Source: Streptomyces sp. NA02950
GTDB taxonomy: Bacteria; Actinomycetota; Actinomycetes; Streptomycetales; Streptomycetaceae
NCBI RefSeq assembly: GCF_013364155.1
Contig: NZ_CP054916.1
Location: 9,144,001 to 9,208,000, forward strand
Length of the DNA: 64,000 nt
Direction: 5' to 3'
In this document: positions 1 through 9,311 of the stretch, piece by piece
Layout: each line of letters begins with the position of its first letter
Numbering within the stretch: the first letter of the stretch is position 1
Notes under the pieces: model-generated
Seen by the model: the letters and a program-made list of their open reading frames with translations, nothing else
Database searches by the model: none
Told to the model about the DNA's origin: nothing
Position numbers and translations under genes: made by a program

Positions 1-1
1 C

Positions 2-322
2 GAGGGCTTCATCGAATCCACCGTCCGTCCCGTGATCGACTACGACCGGCAGCACTTCACTGACCTCACGCGCACCCTGGAGGTCTACTTCAGCGCGGGC
101 ACCAGCCCGACCCAGACCGCCAAGATGCTGTACGTACACCCCAACACCGTCGCCCGACGCCTCAGGCGGATCAGCGAACTGCTCGGCCCCGAGTGGCAGC
201 AGCCCGACCGGGCCCTGGAGATCCAGGTGGCGCTCCGGCTCTCCCGGATGCGGCACGCCCTGCGCGACGACAAGCGGGAGGTGCTGTCGCCGGCCTGGGC
301 TCCCCAGGGCCAGGGCGCGTAG
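2..322 (+). CDS. PucR-type transcriptional regulator, C-terminal part
   Basis: The reading frame is open from the window edge, so the N-terminus lies outside. The visible 106 residues form the C-terminal helix-turn-helix of PucR/CdaR-type regulators: a hydrophobic helix with LEVYFSAG, a first HTH helix in SPTQTAKMLYVHPNTVARRLRRI, then a short tail. In this family the domain binds DNA while an upstream domain senses a ligand or a small-molecule signal. The target genes cannot be told from this fragment. The stop codon is TAG, followed at once by an inverted repeat. Fold assignment is firm; the physiological role is unknown. Confidence 0.8.
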   Translation, partial: EGFIESTVRPVIDYDRQHFTDLTRTLEVYFSAGTSPTQTAKMLYVHPNTVARRLRRISELLGPEWQQPDRALEIQVALRLSRMRHALRDDKREVLSPAWAPQGQGA

Positions 323-350
323 GTCCTGTCCGGGCGACCGAACAGGACCT
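321..350. terminator. Perfect inverted repeat between convergent genes
   Basis: AGGTCCTGT (321-329) and ACAGGACCT (342-350) form a perfect 9-bp stem with a 12-nt loop. It sits between the regulator stop and the stop of the leftward transposase-like gene, so it can terminate both. The CCTGTCC sequence resembles the ends of the two MITE-like repeats at 6.5 and 24.3 kb, so it may also be the end of a mobile element. Confidence 0.6.
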
Positions 351-353
351 GGC

Positions 354-1568
354 TCAGCAGCAGGCATGACGCTGGGTGGTGCCGGTCAGCGTTGCGATGG
401 CGTGGGCGGCCGAGGCCAGCGTGACGTGCCGGTGCCAGCCGATGTACGAGCGACCGGTGTAGTCCCGCATCCCCACCCGGTCCGAGATCTCGGCGAAGTC
501 ACGGTCCACCCGGTGAACCAGCGTGGTCAGCCGCAGCAGGTCGGCGGGCGAGGCGTGCATCAGATCCGTCAGCCACAACTCGGCCGGCCATGGGCAGCCG
601 TGCTCTCCTGTCCCCAGCAGGAGCAGCTCCTCCCGGGCCGCGCCCCGCCCCAAGCGCCCCGGGTGCGAGGCCATGGTGACGCGAGCGGTCGCGGCCAGGA
701 CGGTGTGGACGGCTTCCGCCGGGCGGCCGAGGCCGTGCCAGGGCACGGGACGCCTCCTGTTCCCGGCCAAGTTCATGATCTGGTGGGCCGACAGGGCCTC
801 GTCCCGGTCCGGCAGGGCGGGGTCGGTCATCCTCAGCCGGACGCTGCTGTTGATCCTCACCAGCAGCGGCACGTGCGCGGCGCGGAACCTGCGGACGGCG
901 GACACCGCCCCTGCCTCGCGTGCGTCCAGCACGACCGGCCGGACCGGCAGGTCCCAGCTCCGCGTCATGCCCAAGTACGCCTCGACCGCGCAGTCCTCCA
1001 GCGACTCGGGGACGAGTTCGTCCGGGATCGACGCCCGGCTGCGCCGCGTAAGGTCCGCCAGCCACGCGTCGGAAAGCTGGAGCCGCCAGTTGACCGGATC
1101 GCTTCGGGCCATCGAGGCGGCCCAGACCCCAACTGCCTGCTGTGCGTTGAGGCTCTGCCCGAGCGCGGGGAAAAAGCGCCTGTCCACCCCCACCGAGTTC
1201 TCACCGGCCTTCGGGATGACCATGGGGCGTACCACCCACGCCTGCGGAGGCGCGGCCCTCACCAGGTACTGGGCCAGCGCCCGGCGAACCGGGGTCCAGT
1301 CCCAGGTGGAGCTGGACACGAAGTGATGCAGGCTCTGTTCGGTGGCCTGGCCGCCGATCAGCGCTGCGATGTTCCTCACCGACTTGCGGCCCTCGGTCCC
1401 CAAAAGCCCCCGCACATATTCCGCGGCCCTCCGCCGCTGGTCCCTGCGGGGCAGCGATGCGAAGAGCGTCGAGCAGAGTTCGTCGAGGACGACATCGCCG
1501 ATGCCGGGCGGCCGCCAGGCTTTTGCGTCACCTGAGAGGTCCTCCGTGGACAGGGCGACACCGCTCAT
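354..1568 (-). CDS. IS701-family transposase-like protein, probably catalytically dead
   Basis: A 404-residue protein with the overall layout of IS701-type DDE transposases: an N-terminal helical region, an RNase H-like core and the late motif GRSYIGWHRHVTL. In active IS701 enzymes, as I remember them, the first catalytic aspartate lies in VVDDTG or VVDETG just before a KKG/KAG turn; here the aligned stretch reads WVVRPMVIPKAGENSVGV, with no acidic residue. The late ELGLDHFEGR motif reads RVGMRDYTGR, so its glutamates are also replaced. The aspartate in VVLDAREAG is kept. Similar proteins occur beside actinomycete metabolite clusters, so a recruited DNA-binding or regulatory role is possible. 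No flanking terminal repeats were recognised with confidence. Confidence 0.7.
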   Translation of the reverse strand: MSGVALSTEDLSGDAKAWRPPGIGDVVLDELCSTLFASLPRRDQRRRAAEYVRGLLGTEGRKSVRNIAALIGGQATEQSLHHFVSSSTWDWTPVRRALAQYLVRAAPPQAWVVRPMVIPKAGENSVGVDRRFFPALGQSLNAQQAVGVWAASMARSDPVNWRLQLSDAWLADLTRRSRASIPDELVPESLEDCAVEAYLGMTRSWDLPVRPVVLDAREAGAVSAVRRFRAAHVPLLVRINSSVRLRMTDPALPDRDEALSAHQIMNLAGNRRRPVPWHGLGRPAEAVHTVLAATARVTMASHPGRLGRGAAREELLLLGTGEHGCPWPAELWLTDLMHASPADLLRLTTLVHRVDRDFAEISDRVGMRDYTGRSYIGWHRHVTLASAAHAIATLTGTTQRHACC

Positions 1569-2000
1569 CGTCTTCCATCCCCATCATCCGGTTCGGTTCG
1601 GACGTTCAGCGCTGGACAGCGACGATGGGGGAAGTGGAACGTGCCTGCCCAGGTGCACAGGACACACCGATACATCAGAAGCCGGTGGCTCACCCACCAC
1701 TCCGGTCGTCCTTCGTGCGCCGATTACCTTGCGTCATGGACGCCTATGGAGTGCCGGGACGTCCGCGCAAGTGATCCGTTACGCACGACATGACGGAGTA
1801 GGGCCGCCGCCTTTGGTGGCAATGGGGCATCACGGCAGGCTCGGTAGCGCCAGACCACCGGAAATCCCGAGGAAGGCAGCCCCGTATGCTTCATGTCGCC
1901 GTCATTTCCTCTCCGGGCACGTGTCGTGTGCGCCGGCTCATCGCGTCGGTATTCCTGCCGCCTCCCCCTGACACCTCTTCCGTGCTCCGGGGATGCCGCG
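1569..2000. other. Intergenic region, divergent promoters expected
   Basis: About 430 bp between the leftward transposase-like gene and the rightward esterase gene. It must hold promoters for both directions. I see no convincing gene, repeat or RNA in it. An open frame continues upstream of the chosen esterase start, but it lacks family similarity. Confidence 0.4.
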
Positions 2001-3644
2001 ATGTCTGAGCGGGGAGTCCCTGAGAGGGGACGGAGGCAGACCTTCGTGGCCGACGCGCCCCCGGCGGTCGCCGCCGCACGCCTGCCGCCCGGACGGGGAC
2101 GTTCGGTGACGGCGCGGACCACGGCCGGTCCTGTGATGGGGGAGCGCCGTGGCGGGGTCACTGTCTTCCGGGGCGTTCCCTATGCCGCGCCCCCGGTCGG
2201 GGACCTGCGCTTCGCCTCGCCGTGGCCCCCGGAGCCCTGGACGCGGGTACGCGACGCCACCCGGCCCGGCCCCCCGTCGCTGCAAACGGACTACCTCCCA
2301 GGCAGCAGCGAGGACAGCCTCTACGCCAACATCTGGACCCCCGGCACCGAGGGCTCCCGGCCCGTGCTCATCTACATCCACGGCGGCGGCTGGTACATCG
2401 GCGCGGGCAGCGAGCGCGACTACGACGGTGCCCGTCTCGCGATCCACGGCGACATGGTCGTGGTCACCTTCAACTACCGTCTGGGCGCCCTGGGGTGGGG
2501 ACTGCACGAGGACTTCGCTGACCCCGTGACCGGTTCTTTCGCCAACTGGGGTCTCCAGGATCAGGCCGCGCTCGTGCGCTGGGTCCGTAAGAACGCCGCC
2601 GCCTTCGGTGGTGACCCCGGCAACATCACCCTGAGCGGAACCTCCGCCGGTGGCTCCAGCGCCTGGCAGCTCGCCCTCATCCCGGAACTGCGCGGCATCG
2701 TCCACAGGATCGTTCCGATCAGCACCAAGCATGTGTGGCACCCGGCCAGCTCCCTGTCCGCCGAGGAGTCCAGCGCGGTGTACGAGAGCATCGCGCGCAC
2801 ATTCGGCACGACCGTGAAGGGCCTGCGCCGCGTACCGGCGGGCGCGCTGAAGAACGCCTGGGAGAAGGAGTTCTCCGGCAGCCCGGTGAAGCGCGCCGTG
2901 GACGGCGGGCGCGGGTACCGGGGACCGGTGGTCGACGGGCACTGGATGCGCGGATACGACCACCAACTTCCCACCCCGGGACTGCCCATGATGACCGTCT
3001 ACGCCCGCACCGAGGGCTCGTTCTTCACCACCGGCCCCGGCTTCCCCTTCCCCGGCCCGCACCCGGCCGACGACCAGGGGCTGAGGGCAGCGGTGCGCGA
3101 CCTGCTGTGCAAGGGGGCCGTGGAGGTCCGTGACGAGCAGGTCGAGGCCTGTGTCACCGCCTACCGGGAGGCCGCCGCGGCCGACGGGCTGCCCCGGGAC
3201 CCGGTGTCCCTCTGGACGGAGATGTGGGGCGACGGGCTGTTCCGCTACCAGATCGTCCGCCTCGCCGAGCGCCACGCCGGGCACGGCAGTTCCCCCCAGT
3301 ACGTCATGGAATTCGCCCATCCCGTGCGGCCGCCGTATTCCGGCACACCGCACGAGGCGACCTCCAAGTTCCTCTTCGGCACGCACACGTTGCCGCAGAA
3401 CGCCGCGGAATACGGCAACGGACCGCTGGAGCGGCGGATATCCGACACGCTGATCGAGCTGGTGGCCACCTTTGCCCGGGGTGAGTCCCCGAACAGTCCG
3501 AACGCCCCCGCCTGGCCCGAATTCTCACCGGAAAGACCCAGCACGATGATTCTGGGAGGCGCGCGGACCGCCGAGATCGGCACCGTCTCCAAGCAGCGCC
3601 AACTGCGGTACTGGGACGAGGCGGAATGGGTGCCCCGGCCGTGA
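2001..3644 (+). CDS. Type-B carboxylesterase/lipase family hydrolase
   Basis: A 547-residue alpha/beta hydrolase of the carboxylesterase/cholinesterase family. The sequence shows VFRGVPYAAPPVGDLRF near the N-terminus, the oxyanion-hole motif IYIHGGGW, the nucleophile elbow GTSAGGS (Ser about 215), an acidic residue in RTEGSFF (Glu about 338) and a histidine in GTPHEATSKF (His about 451), giving a Ser-Glu-His triad. No signal peptide is evident, so it should be cytosolic. The ATG at 2001 is chosen because upstream in-frame residues do not resemble the family. It is the first of three rightward genes with an asparagine synthetase and an NAT homologue, suggesting ester cleavage or acyl transfer in the metabolite pathway. 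The substrate is unknown. Confidence 0.85.
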   Translation: MSERGVPERGRRQTFVADAPPAVAAARLPPGRGRSVTARTTAGPVMGERRGGVTVFRGVPYAAPPVGDLRFASPWPPEPWTRVRDATRPGPPSLQTDYLPGSSEDSLYANIWTPGTEGSRPVLIYIHGGGWYIGAGSERDYDGARLAIHGDMVVVTFNYRLGALGWGLHEDFADPVTGSFANWGLQDQAALVRWVRKNAAAFGGDPGNITLSGTSAGGSSAWQLALIPELRGIVHRIVPISTKHVWHPASSLSAEESSAVYESIARTFGTTVKGLRRVPAGALKNAWEKEFSGSPVKRAVDGGRGYRGPVVDGHWMRGYDHQLPTPGLPMMTVYARTEGSFFTTGPGFPFPGPHPADDQGLRAAVRDLLCKGAVEVRDEQVEACVTAYREAAAADGLPRDPVSLWTEMWGDGLFRYQIVRLAERHAGHGSSPQYVMEFAHPVRPPYSGTPHEATSKFLFGTHTLPQNAAEYGNGPLERRISDTLIELVATFARGESPNSPNAPAWPEFSPERPSTMILGGARTAEIGTVSKQRQLRYWDEAEWVPRP

Positions 3645-3737
3645 GGCACGTTCTTTCCGCTGAGGTCACCCGCACCACGCACGCGTGGCGACCACCGTGC
3701 GGACAACCGGAAAGCTCTGAGGAAGGATCTGATCCCT

Positions 3738-5597
3738 ATGTGCGGACTGGCCGGCTGGGTCGGCTATGACCGTGACCTGACGCGCTGCGAGGACGCGGCG
3801 TCGGCCATGACGGAGACCCTGGCGTGCCGGGGCCCGGACGCCCGCGGCGTATGGAGCTCGCCCCACGCCGTGCTCGGCCACCGCCGGCTGGCGGTCATCG
3901 ACCTCGAAGGCGGCCGCCAGCCGATGCCCGTGGCCCACCAGGGCGACGGCCTCCCCGTCATCACCTATACCGGCGAGGTCTACAACTACCGGGAGCTGAA
4001 GGAGGAGCTCCTCGGCCTCGGGCACCAGTTCCGCACCTCCAGCGACACCGAGGTGGTGCTGCACGCCTACCTCGAATGGGGCGAGGAGTTCGCCGAGCGC
4101 CTCAACGGCATGTACGCCCTGGCCATCTGGGACGTACGCACCGAGGAACTGCTGCTGGTGCGTGACCGCATGGGTGTCAAGCCCCTCTTCTACTACCCCA
4201 CCGCGGACGGTGTGCTCTTCGGCTCCGAGCCCAAGGCGATCCTCGCCCACCCCGAGGCCGAGGCGGTGGTCGACGCCGAGGGGCTCGCCGAGATCTTCGC
4301 CATCGTCAACACCCCGGGTCACGCCGTCTTCAAGGGCATGCACGAGGTCGTGCCCGGCACCGTCGTACGCTTCGGCCGCTCGGGCCGCCGCGGCACCCGT
4401 ACGTACTGGAGGCTCCAAGCGCGCCCGCACACCGACGACCTCCACACCACCGTCGGCCGCGTCCGCGGACTCCTCGAGGACATCGTGCGGCGCCAGTTGA
4501 TCGCGGACGTCAAGGTGGGCACGCTGCTCTCGGGCGGCCTGGACTCCAGCGCGATCACCGTCCTGGCCGCGAAGGCACTCAGGGAGCAGGGGGCAGGGGA
4601 GCCCATCGACGCCTTCTCCGTGGATTTCCGGGGCAACGACGACACCTTCAAGGGCAATGGCATCTGGCTGGACCCCGACGCTCCGTACGCGGTCGACGTC
4701 GCCGCACACTGCGGGGCCGAGCACATGGTCGTCGAGCTGGAGAGCGCGGACGTGCTCGATCCCGAGGTGCGCGACCGGGTCCTGCGCTGCCAGGACCTGC
4801 CCGTCTCCACCGGGGACATGGAGCATTCGCTGTACCACCTGTGCACGGCGCTCAAGCGGCGGGTGACGGTCGCGCTGTCGGGCGAGACCGCCGACGAACT
4901 GTTCGGCGGCTACAACTGGTTCTTCGACGAGGAGGCGGTAAACGGGGACACCTTCCCCTGGTACGACGCCTGGCGGAGGCACGGCGGCCTGGAGACGCTG
5001 AAGGAGACCGGGCTCTGGGACCGGCTGGGCCTGGGGGAGTACGTCAAGCGGCGGTACGCCGAAGCCCTGGCCGAAGTTCCGCGGCTGGAGGGGGAGTCCG
5101 GTCATGAGGCGCGGATGCGGGAGCTGACCTACCTCAATATCAGCCGGTGGGAGAAGTTCCTGCTGGACCGCAAGGACCGGATCAGCATGGCGACGGGGCT
5201 CGAGGTCCGTGTACCGTTCACCGACCACCGGCTCGTGGAGTACGTCTTCAACACCCCTTGGGCGATGAAAACCTTCGACGGCAGGGAGAAGAGCCTGCTG
5301 CGCGCGGCCACCAGCCATCTGCTGCCGCAGTCGGTGCTGGAGCGCAAGAAGAGCCCCTACCCCTCCACTCAGGCCCAGGACTACGTGGCCGCCCTGCGCG
5401 TCCAGGTACGCGACCTGCTCAAGGACGGCTCACCAGTGCTCCAGCTCGTGCCGGCCGAGAGGATCAGGAGGCTGCTGGACAAGCCGGTCGAGTCCTACGC
5501 CGGGCTCGGCGGCCTGTGGGGTACACGTGCCGTCATGGAGCGGTTGGTCGAGTTCAACGCCTGGGTGGACGCGTACGACGTCCGCGTGGAGCTGTGA
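3738..5597 (+). CDS. asnB: Asparagine synthetase B (glutamine-hydrolysing) family
   Basis: A 619-residue class II amidotransferase. After Met the nucleophile Cys2 is in place (MCGLAGWVG), followed by a glutaminase domain with RGPDARG, HRRLAVIDL and TGEVYNY. The synthetase domain carries the ATP-pyrophosphatase loop SGGLDSS near residue 265 and GETADELFGGY downstream. All expected catalytic elements are present. The family adenylates a carboxylate and transfers glutamine-derived ammonia, normally making asparagine from aspartate. In metabolite clusters such enzymes often make an amide or lactam on another acid. The NAT homologue starts 7 bp after its stop, so the two are probably co-translated. 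It could either supply asparagine or amidate the cluster's aromatic acid. Confidence 0.93.
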   Translation: MCGLAGWVGYDRDLTRCEDAASAMTETLACRGPDARGVWSSPHAVLGHRRLAVIDLEGGRQPMPVAHQGDGLPVITYTGEVYNYRELKEELLGLGHQFRTSSDTEVVLHAYLEWGEEFAERLNGMYALAIWDVRTEELLLVRDRMGVKPLFYYPTADGVLFGSEPKAILAHPEAEAVVDAEGLAEIFAIVNTPGHAVFKGMHEVVPGTVVRFGRSGRRGTRTYWRLQARPHTDDLHTTVGRVRGLLEDIVRRQLIADVKVGTLLSGGLDSSAITVLAAKALREQGAGEPIDAFSVDFRGNDDTFKGNGIWLDPDAPYAVDVAAHCGAEHMVVELESADVLDPEVRDRVLRCQDLPVSTGDMEHSLYHLCTALKRRVTVALSGETADELFGGYNWFFDEEAVNGDTFPWYDAWRRHGGLETLKETGLWDRLGLGEYVKRRYAEALAEVPRLEGESGHEARMRELTYLNISRWEKFLLDRKDRISMATGLEVRVPFTDHRLVEYVFNTPWAMKTFDGREKSLLRAATSHLLPQSVLERKKSPYPSTQAQDYVAALRVQVRDLLKDGSPVLQLVPAERIRRLLDKPVESYAGLGGLWGTRAVMERLVEFNAWVDAYDVRVEL

Positions 5598-5603
5598 GCG
5601 GCC

Positions 5604-6503
5604 ATGCCGGTGAACGCCGGTCCCATCAAAGCCGCCGACCTGCTCTGGGCTGTCGACGACTCGCCGGAGTGGGGGAGCCGAACGCTGGATCTGGACGCGT
5701 ACTTCGCCCGCGTCGGCTACGACGGGCCGCGCTCCGCCGCCTTCGAGGTGCTGCGGCGGCTGCACCGGGCGCACATGAGCACCATCTGCTTCGAGAACGT
5801 GGACATCGCCCTGGGGCGTGAGGTCCGGATCGACCTCGAGAGCATCCAGCGGAAGCTGGTGCGAGCGGGCCGCGGCGGCTACTGCTACGAGAACAACCTG
5901 CTGTTCGCGGCCGCGCTCGACCGCCTGGGCTTCCCGGTCACCCGGCTTCTGGCGCGCATTCGCGAGGGCGACACGAGACGCAGGGCCCGCTCCCACACCT
6001 GTCTGCTGGTCAAGGCCGACGGAGTGGTGTGGCTGGCCGATCCCGGCTACGGCCATGCGGGCCTGATCGAGCCCATCCCGCTCGCGGAGGGCGCGACCAG
6101 CACGGTCGCCGGCTGGACCTGGCAGCTGGGTGTGGACGACGGCCACTGGGTCCTGCGCTGCCTGCGGGCGGGCGCGTGGTTCGACCTGTACGCCTTCCGC
6201 CCGGAGCCGCAGTACGAGGTCGACTTCCAGGCGGCTCACTACTGCAGCTCCACCAGGCCGGGGTCGCCGTTCGTCGGCCGGCTGATCGTGCAGCGCGGCT
6301 CGGAGCGGGCGCGCCACCTGCTGAGGGACCAGGTGCTGGTCACCGAGTACCCCGACGGGCGGTCCCGGCGCACGGTCCTGTCCGCCGAGGATGTTCCGCG
6401 GAACCTCCGGGAGACCTTCGGCACCGCCCTCACCGGAGAGGAGGAGCGGCTCCTCACGCGGTTCCTCCTCGCGCGGACCGGGGCGGTGCGGCGGAGCCCG
6501 TGA
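5604..6503 (+). CDS. Arylamine N-acetyltransferase / amide synthase homologue
   Basis: A 299-residue NAT-family protein. The Cys-His-Asp triad is readable: Cys94 in RGGYCYENN, His131 in RSHTCLLV and Asp146 in LADPGYG. These positions are roughly 25 residues later than usual because of an N-terminal extension. Family members acetylate arylamines from acetyl-CoA; relatives such as RifF close macrolactams in ansamycin pathways. With an aminohydroxybenzoate pathway encoded nearby, a reasonable role is acylation of the aromatic amine, either as a pathway step or as self-protection. The start is 7 bp after the asnB stop. Substrate assignment is inference; family assignment is firm. Confidence 0.9.
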   Translation: MPVNAGPIKAADLLWAVDDSPEWGSRTLDLDAYFARVGYDGPRSAAFEVLRRLHRAHMSTICFENVDIALGREVRIDLESIQRKLVRAGRGGYCYENNLLFAAALDRLGFPVTRLLARIREGDTRRRARSHTCLLVKADGVVWLADPGYGHAGLIEPIPLAEGATSTVAGWTWQLGVDDGHWVLRCLRAGAWFDLYAFRPEPQYEVDFQAAHYCSSTRPGSPFVGRLIVQRGSERARHLLRDQVLVTEYPDGRSRRTVLSAEDVPRNLRETFGTALTGEEERLLTRFLLARTGAVRRSP

Positions 6504-6519
6504 CGCGAGATGCCCGGAT

Positions 6520-6634
6520 CCTGTCCAGGCGATCTGTGAGGATCAGCCCGCGGCGTCAGAGGCAGGGGCACCCCCCAGCGTAGCCGGGGGTGCCGTAGCC
6601 GGCGTCGCGGGCTCGAGAAGATCGCCTTGACAGG
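6520..6634. repeat. MITE-like element, copy 1
   Basis: A 115-bp segment bounded by near-perfect 15-bp inverted ends: CCTGTCCAGGCGATC (6520-6534) and GATCGCCTTGACAGG (6620-6634), one mismatch. The inner arms continue imperfectly through an AGCCCGCGGCG-like block. It shares termini and inner blocks (AGCCCGCGGCG, GGTGCCGTAG, GGCGTCGCGGGC) with the element at 24286-24440, but has no coding capacity. It ends 2 bp before the TAG stop of the leftward FMN reductase gene. It looks like a non-autonomous transposable element; the mobilising transposase is not identified. Confidence 0.65.
6567..6594. terminator. Bidirectional hairpin inside MITE copy 1
   Basis: GGCACCCCC (6567-6575) and GGGGGTGCC (6586-6594) form a perfect 9-bp stem with a 10-nt loop. 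The convergent NAT gene ends at 6503 and the FMN reductase gene at 6637, so this hairpin can serve as a shared terminator. Confidence 0.6.
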
Positions 6635-6636
6635 TC

Positions 6637-7218
6637 CTACGCCGGACCCGCCTTGAAGGGCTGCTTGGCCTTCGCGTCGTGCAGCGCGGTTCCCCACCAG
6701 GCGAGCTGGTCGAGGAGGACCTTGGCGGCCGCGTCCAGTTCGGCCGGGGCCCGCAGGGTGCCCGAGTCGTCCATGTCTTCCCAGACATTGCGGATGTTGA
6801 TCGCGTCGCGGACGACCACGGCGTGCAGTTCGGTGAGTACCGGCCGCAGCGCCTCGCTGGAGCGGATACCCGCGCCGATGCCGCCGTAGGAGACCAGTCC
6901 GACCGGCTTGGCCTGCCACTCCTCGACATACCAGTCGATCGCGGTCTTCAGGGAGGCGGGAAAGGAGCGGTTGTACTCCGGGGTGACCAGGACGAACGCG
7001 TCCGCCGCGGCCAGGCGGGGGGCAAGGGCCCGCACCTCGGTTGGCGGCTCGTCGGTGAGGAGCTCCGGCAGCCTCGCCTCCGCGAGGTCGATGACGTCGA
7101 TGGCGAAGTGTCCGTGCTTCCTCGCCTCTTGCGCGAACCACGAAGCGACCCCCGGCCCGATGCGGCCCTGCCGCACACTGCCGATCACGACGGCGAGGCG
7201 GTGCGGGTTTCCGGACAT
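6637..7218 (-). CDS. NADPH-dependent FMN reductase family protein
   Basis: A 193-residue flavodoxin-fold reductase. It has the phosphate-binding segment GSVRQGRIG at residues 12-20, the motif VLVTPEYNRSFPASLKTAIDW typical of NADPH-dependent FMN reductases and chromate reductases, and VSYGGIGAG. Such enzymes use NAD(P)H to reduce free FMN or quinones. In this locus it is a candidate supplier of reduced flavin to the halogenase-like enzyme at 24.4-26.1 kb, as two-component halogenases need. It is the last gene of the leftward series, and the MITE lies just after its TAG stop. The partnership is inference. Confidence 0.85.
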   Translation of the reverse strand: MSGNPHRLAVVIGSVRQGRIGPGVASWFAQEARKHGHFAIDVIDLAEARLPELLTDEPPTEVRALAPRLAAADAFVLVTPEYNRSFPASLKTAIDWYVEEWQAKPVGLVSYGGIGAGIRSSEALRPVLTELHAVVVRDAINIRNVWEDMDDSGTLRAPAELDAAAKVLLDQLAWWGTALHDAKAKQPFKAGPA

Positions 7219-7379
7219 GCGCTGTCTCCTTCAGCTGGGTGGATTCCTTCAGGACTGTCGTGGCAGGACTGTCGTGGGCACGGTGCCCCAGGATCAAGCG
7301 CGCCCCAGGGAGTCCGTCAACTCCCGTGAGCCCGCGGGGAGCGCCCTGGGTCGTGGCCCGCCGTCCCGGAGCGGGCCCG

Positions 7380-9311
7380 TCATGTGTTCGCCTCCTCCCT
7401 GTGCGGCGGCTTCGCGAGGAGCGCTCCGAGAAGCGTGGCGACGATACGCGGACCGTCCTGGGTGAGGAGTGATTCGGGGTGGAACTGCAGAGACGCGAAA
7501 CCGGGTCCGCGCAGTGCGTCGACCTGGCCGGTGCGCCGGTCACGGCTGATCTCGACGCGGCCGACGCCGGGATGGACCATGGTGTCCTCGGGGCTGACCG
7601 CCACGAAGGTGTTGTAGAAGCCGACGGTTTCGCGGACCCCGAACAGGTCGATCTCCCGCTGAATGCCCTGGTTGGGGGCCTTACGCCGCAAGAGGTCCAG
7701 GCCGAGGTGTGCGCACAGGACCTGGTGGCTGAGGCACACGGCGAGGAACGGGCGCCGCTGGGCGAGCAGGGCCTGTACGGCGGAATGAAGGCGGGCGATC
7801 TTGGTATGACCGGTGGCGCGCGGGTCACCGGGACCCGGGCCCAGGACGGTCAGGTCGTAAGTGTCGAAGGCACAGGACTGATCGAACCGCCGCACCGCCA
7901 CCTGCAGTCCGAGGACGCGGAGCTGGTGACCGAGCATCGAGGTGAAGGTGTCCTCGGCATCGACGACGAGGACCCGGCGTCCGGCCAGCACCGGGTCCGG
8001 ACGGTGGCGCACCTCGTCCTCCGCTTGCCAGAAGGCGGCGATGTGGTGGTTGCGCTGCCGCAGTGCGGCGCGCACGCGTGGGTGCGAGGCGAGCCGGGCG
8101 GGGCGGGCGGTCCGTCCCCGCGCCTGCCCGGGGTGCGCGCTCTCGAGGGCGCTGAGGAGTCCGGCTGCCTTGGCCCGGGTCTCGGCGGCCTCGTCGGCGG
8201 GGTCGGAGTGGCGGACCAGGGTGGCGCCCACCCCGATGCGCAGTCGGCCGCCGGCGCTGATGTCGGCGGTGCGGATCAGGATCGCCGAGTCAAGGGTGCG
8301 GCCGCCGTGACGGTCGCGGCCTATGAGAGCGGCCACCCCGCTGTAATAGCCGCGGCCGTGGGGTTCGTAGCGATCGATGACCCGGCAGGCGTTCTCCAGC
8401 GGGCTGCCGGTCACGGTCGGGGCGAACAGTGTGTCGCGCAGCACCCGGCGCGGATCCTGGGCGGTGTGGCCGGCCAGCAGGTACTCGGTGTGGGCCAGAT
8501 GGCCCATCTGCTTCAGGTACGGGCCGGACACCCGGCCGCCGCTCTCGCAGACGCGGGCCATCATCTTCAGCTCCTCGTCCACCACCATGTACAGTTCGTC
8601 GGCCTCCTTGCGGTCGGCCAGGAAGTTCAGCACCCCCCGCAGGGTGGGGCCGGTGGGCGGGTAGCGGTAGGTGCCGCTGATCGGGTTCATCACCGCTGTG
8701 CCGCGGTGCACGCTGATGTGCCGCTCGGGGCTGGCGCCCACCAGCGTCCGGTCGCCGGTGTGGATGAGGAAGGTCCAGTAGGCGCCGCTCTCCCGCCGCA
8801 GCAGCCGCCGGAAGAAGGCCAGGGCGCTGTGCGGGCCGTCATCGGAGACGTCGGCGACGAAGGTGCGCTTGAGGACGAAGTTGGCCCCCGCTCCCTGGCC
8901 GATCTCGCGAGTGATGATGGTGTGGGCCGTGGCGGAGTAGGTCTCGTCGTCCACATCGAAGTGCCCGCCGCGCAGCCGGATCGGGGCATCCGCGATACGG
9001 GCCATGGCTGTCGGGAGCGGCACTCTGGCCTGGTCGGTGACGGCCATCGCCAGCAGCGGCGCCCCGTCGTCCGCGCAGGCGAAACCGCGCTCCCCGATCT
9101 GCCGGTAGGGGATGACCACCAGCACCTCCTGGCCGCCGGCCACCCAGGGGGCTTGGCTTCGCGCCAGCGGCACCTGTGCCAGTGTCGGTGGCGTGGAGAC
9201 CTCCCCCACCAGCACATCCAGCTCCCCGGCACCGGCCGTCATCGGCCGGTGCAGCAACGCGAAGGCCGGAGGCTCACCCTCCAGCACCTGCCCCAGCAGG
9301 TCTTTGGTCAT
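7380..9311 (-). CDS. phzE: PhzE-like 2-amino-2-deoxyisochorismate (ADIC) synthase
   Basis: A 643-residue fusion of an anthranilate-synthase-like chorismate domain (about residues 1-410) with a class I glutamine amidotransferase (about 440-640). The first domain carries [10 protein letters not shown] and late motifs of the chorismate-utilising family. The second has its nucleophile in AVCLSHQ (Cys526) and the partner pair in FHPES (His611, Glu613). The fused order is that of PhzE, which converts chorismate and glutamine to ADIC without releasing pyruvate; simple anthranilate synthases usually have separate subunits. Its ATG overlaps the stop of the PhzD-like gene by 4 bp, supporting a coupled pair. 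True anthranilate production is the main alternative but fits the neighbour less well. Confidence 0.88.
   Translation of the reverse strand: MTKDLLGQVLEGEPPAFALLHRPMTAGAGELDVLVGEVSTPPTLAQVPLARSQAPWVAGGQEVLVVIPYRQIGERGFACADDGAPLLAMAVTDQARVPLPTAMARIADAPIRLRGGHFDVDDETYSATAHTIITREIGQGAGANFVLKRTFVADVSDDGPHSALAFFRRLLRRESGAYWTFLIHTGDRTLVGASPERHISVHRGTAVMNPISGTYRYPPTGPTLRGVLNFLADRKEADELYMVVDEELKMMARVCESGGRVSGPYLKQMGHLAHTEYLLAGHTAQDPRRVLRDTLFAPTVTGSPLENACRVIDRYEPHGRGYYSGVAALIGRDRHGGRTLDSAILIRTADISAGGRLRIGVGATLVRHSDPADEAAETRAKAAGLLSALESAHPGQARGRTARPARLASHPRVRAALRQRNHHIAAFWQAEDEVRHRPDPVLAGRRVLVVDAEDTFTSMLGHQLRVLGLQVAVRRFDQSCAFDTYDLTVLGPGPGDPRATGHTKIARLHSAVQALLAQRRPFLAVCLSHQVLCAHLGLDLLRRKAPNQGIQREIDLFGVRETVGFYNTFVAVSPEDTMVHPGVGRVEISRDRRTGQVDALRGPGFASLQFHPESLLTQDGPRIVATLLGALLAKPPHREEANT

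Noticed and set aside
1938..3386. Long open frame opposite the carboxylesterase gene (482 codons, minus strand)
   Set aside because: It mirrors the third-position GC bias of the esterase, has no family resemblance, and the plus strand has a complete catalytic triad.
3666..5318. 550-codon open frame antisense to asnB
   Set aside because: A by-product of high GC; asnB on the plus strand has all expected motifs.
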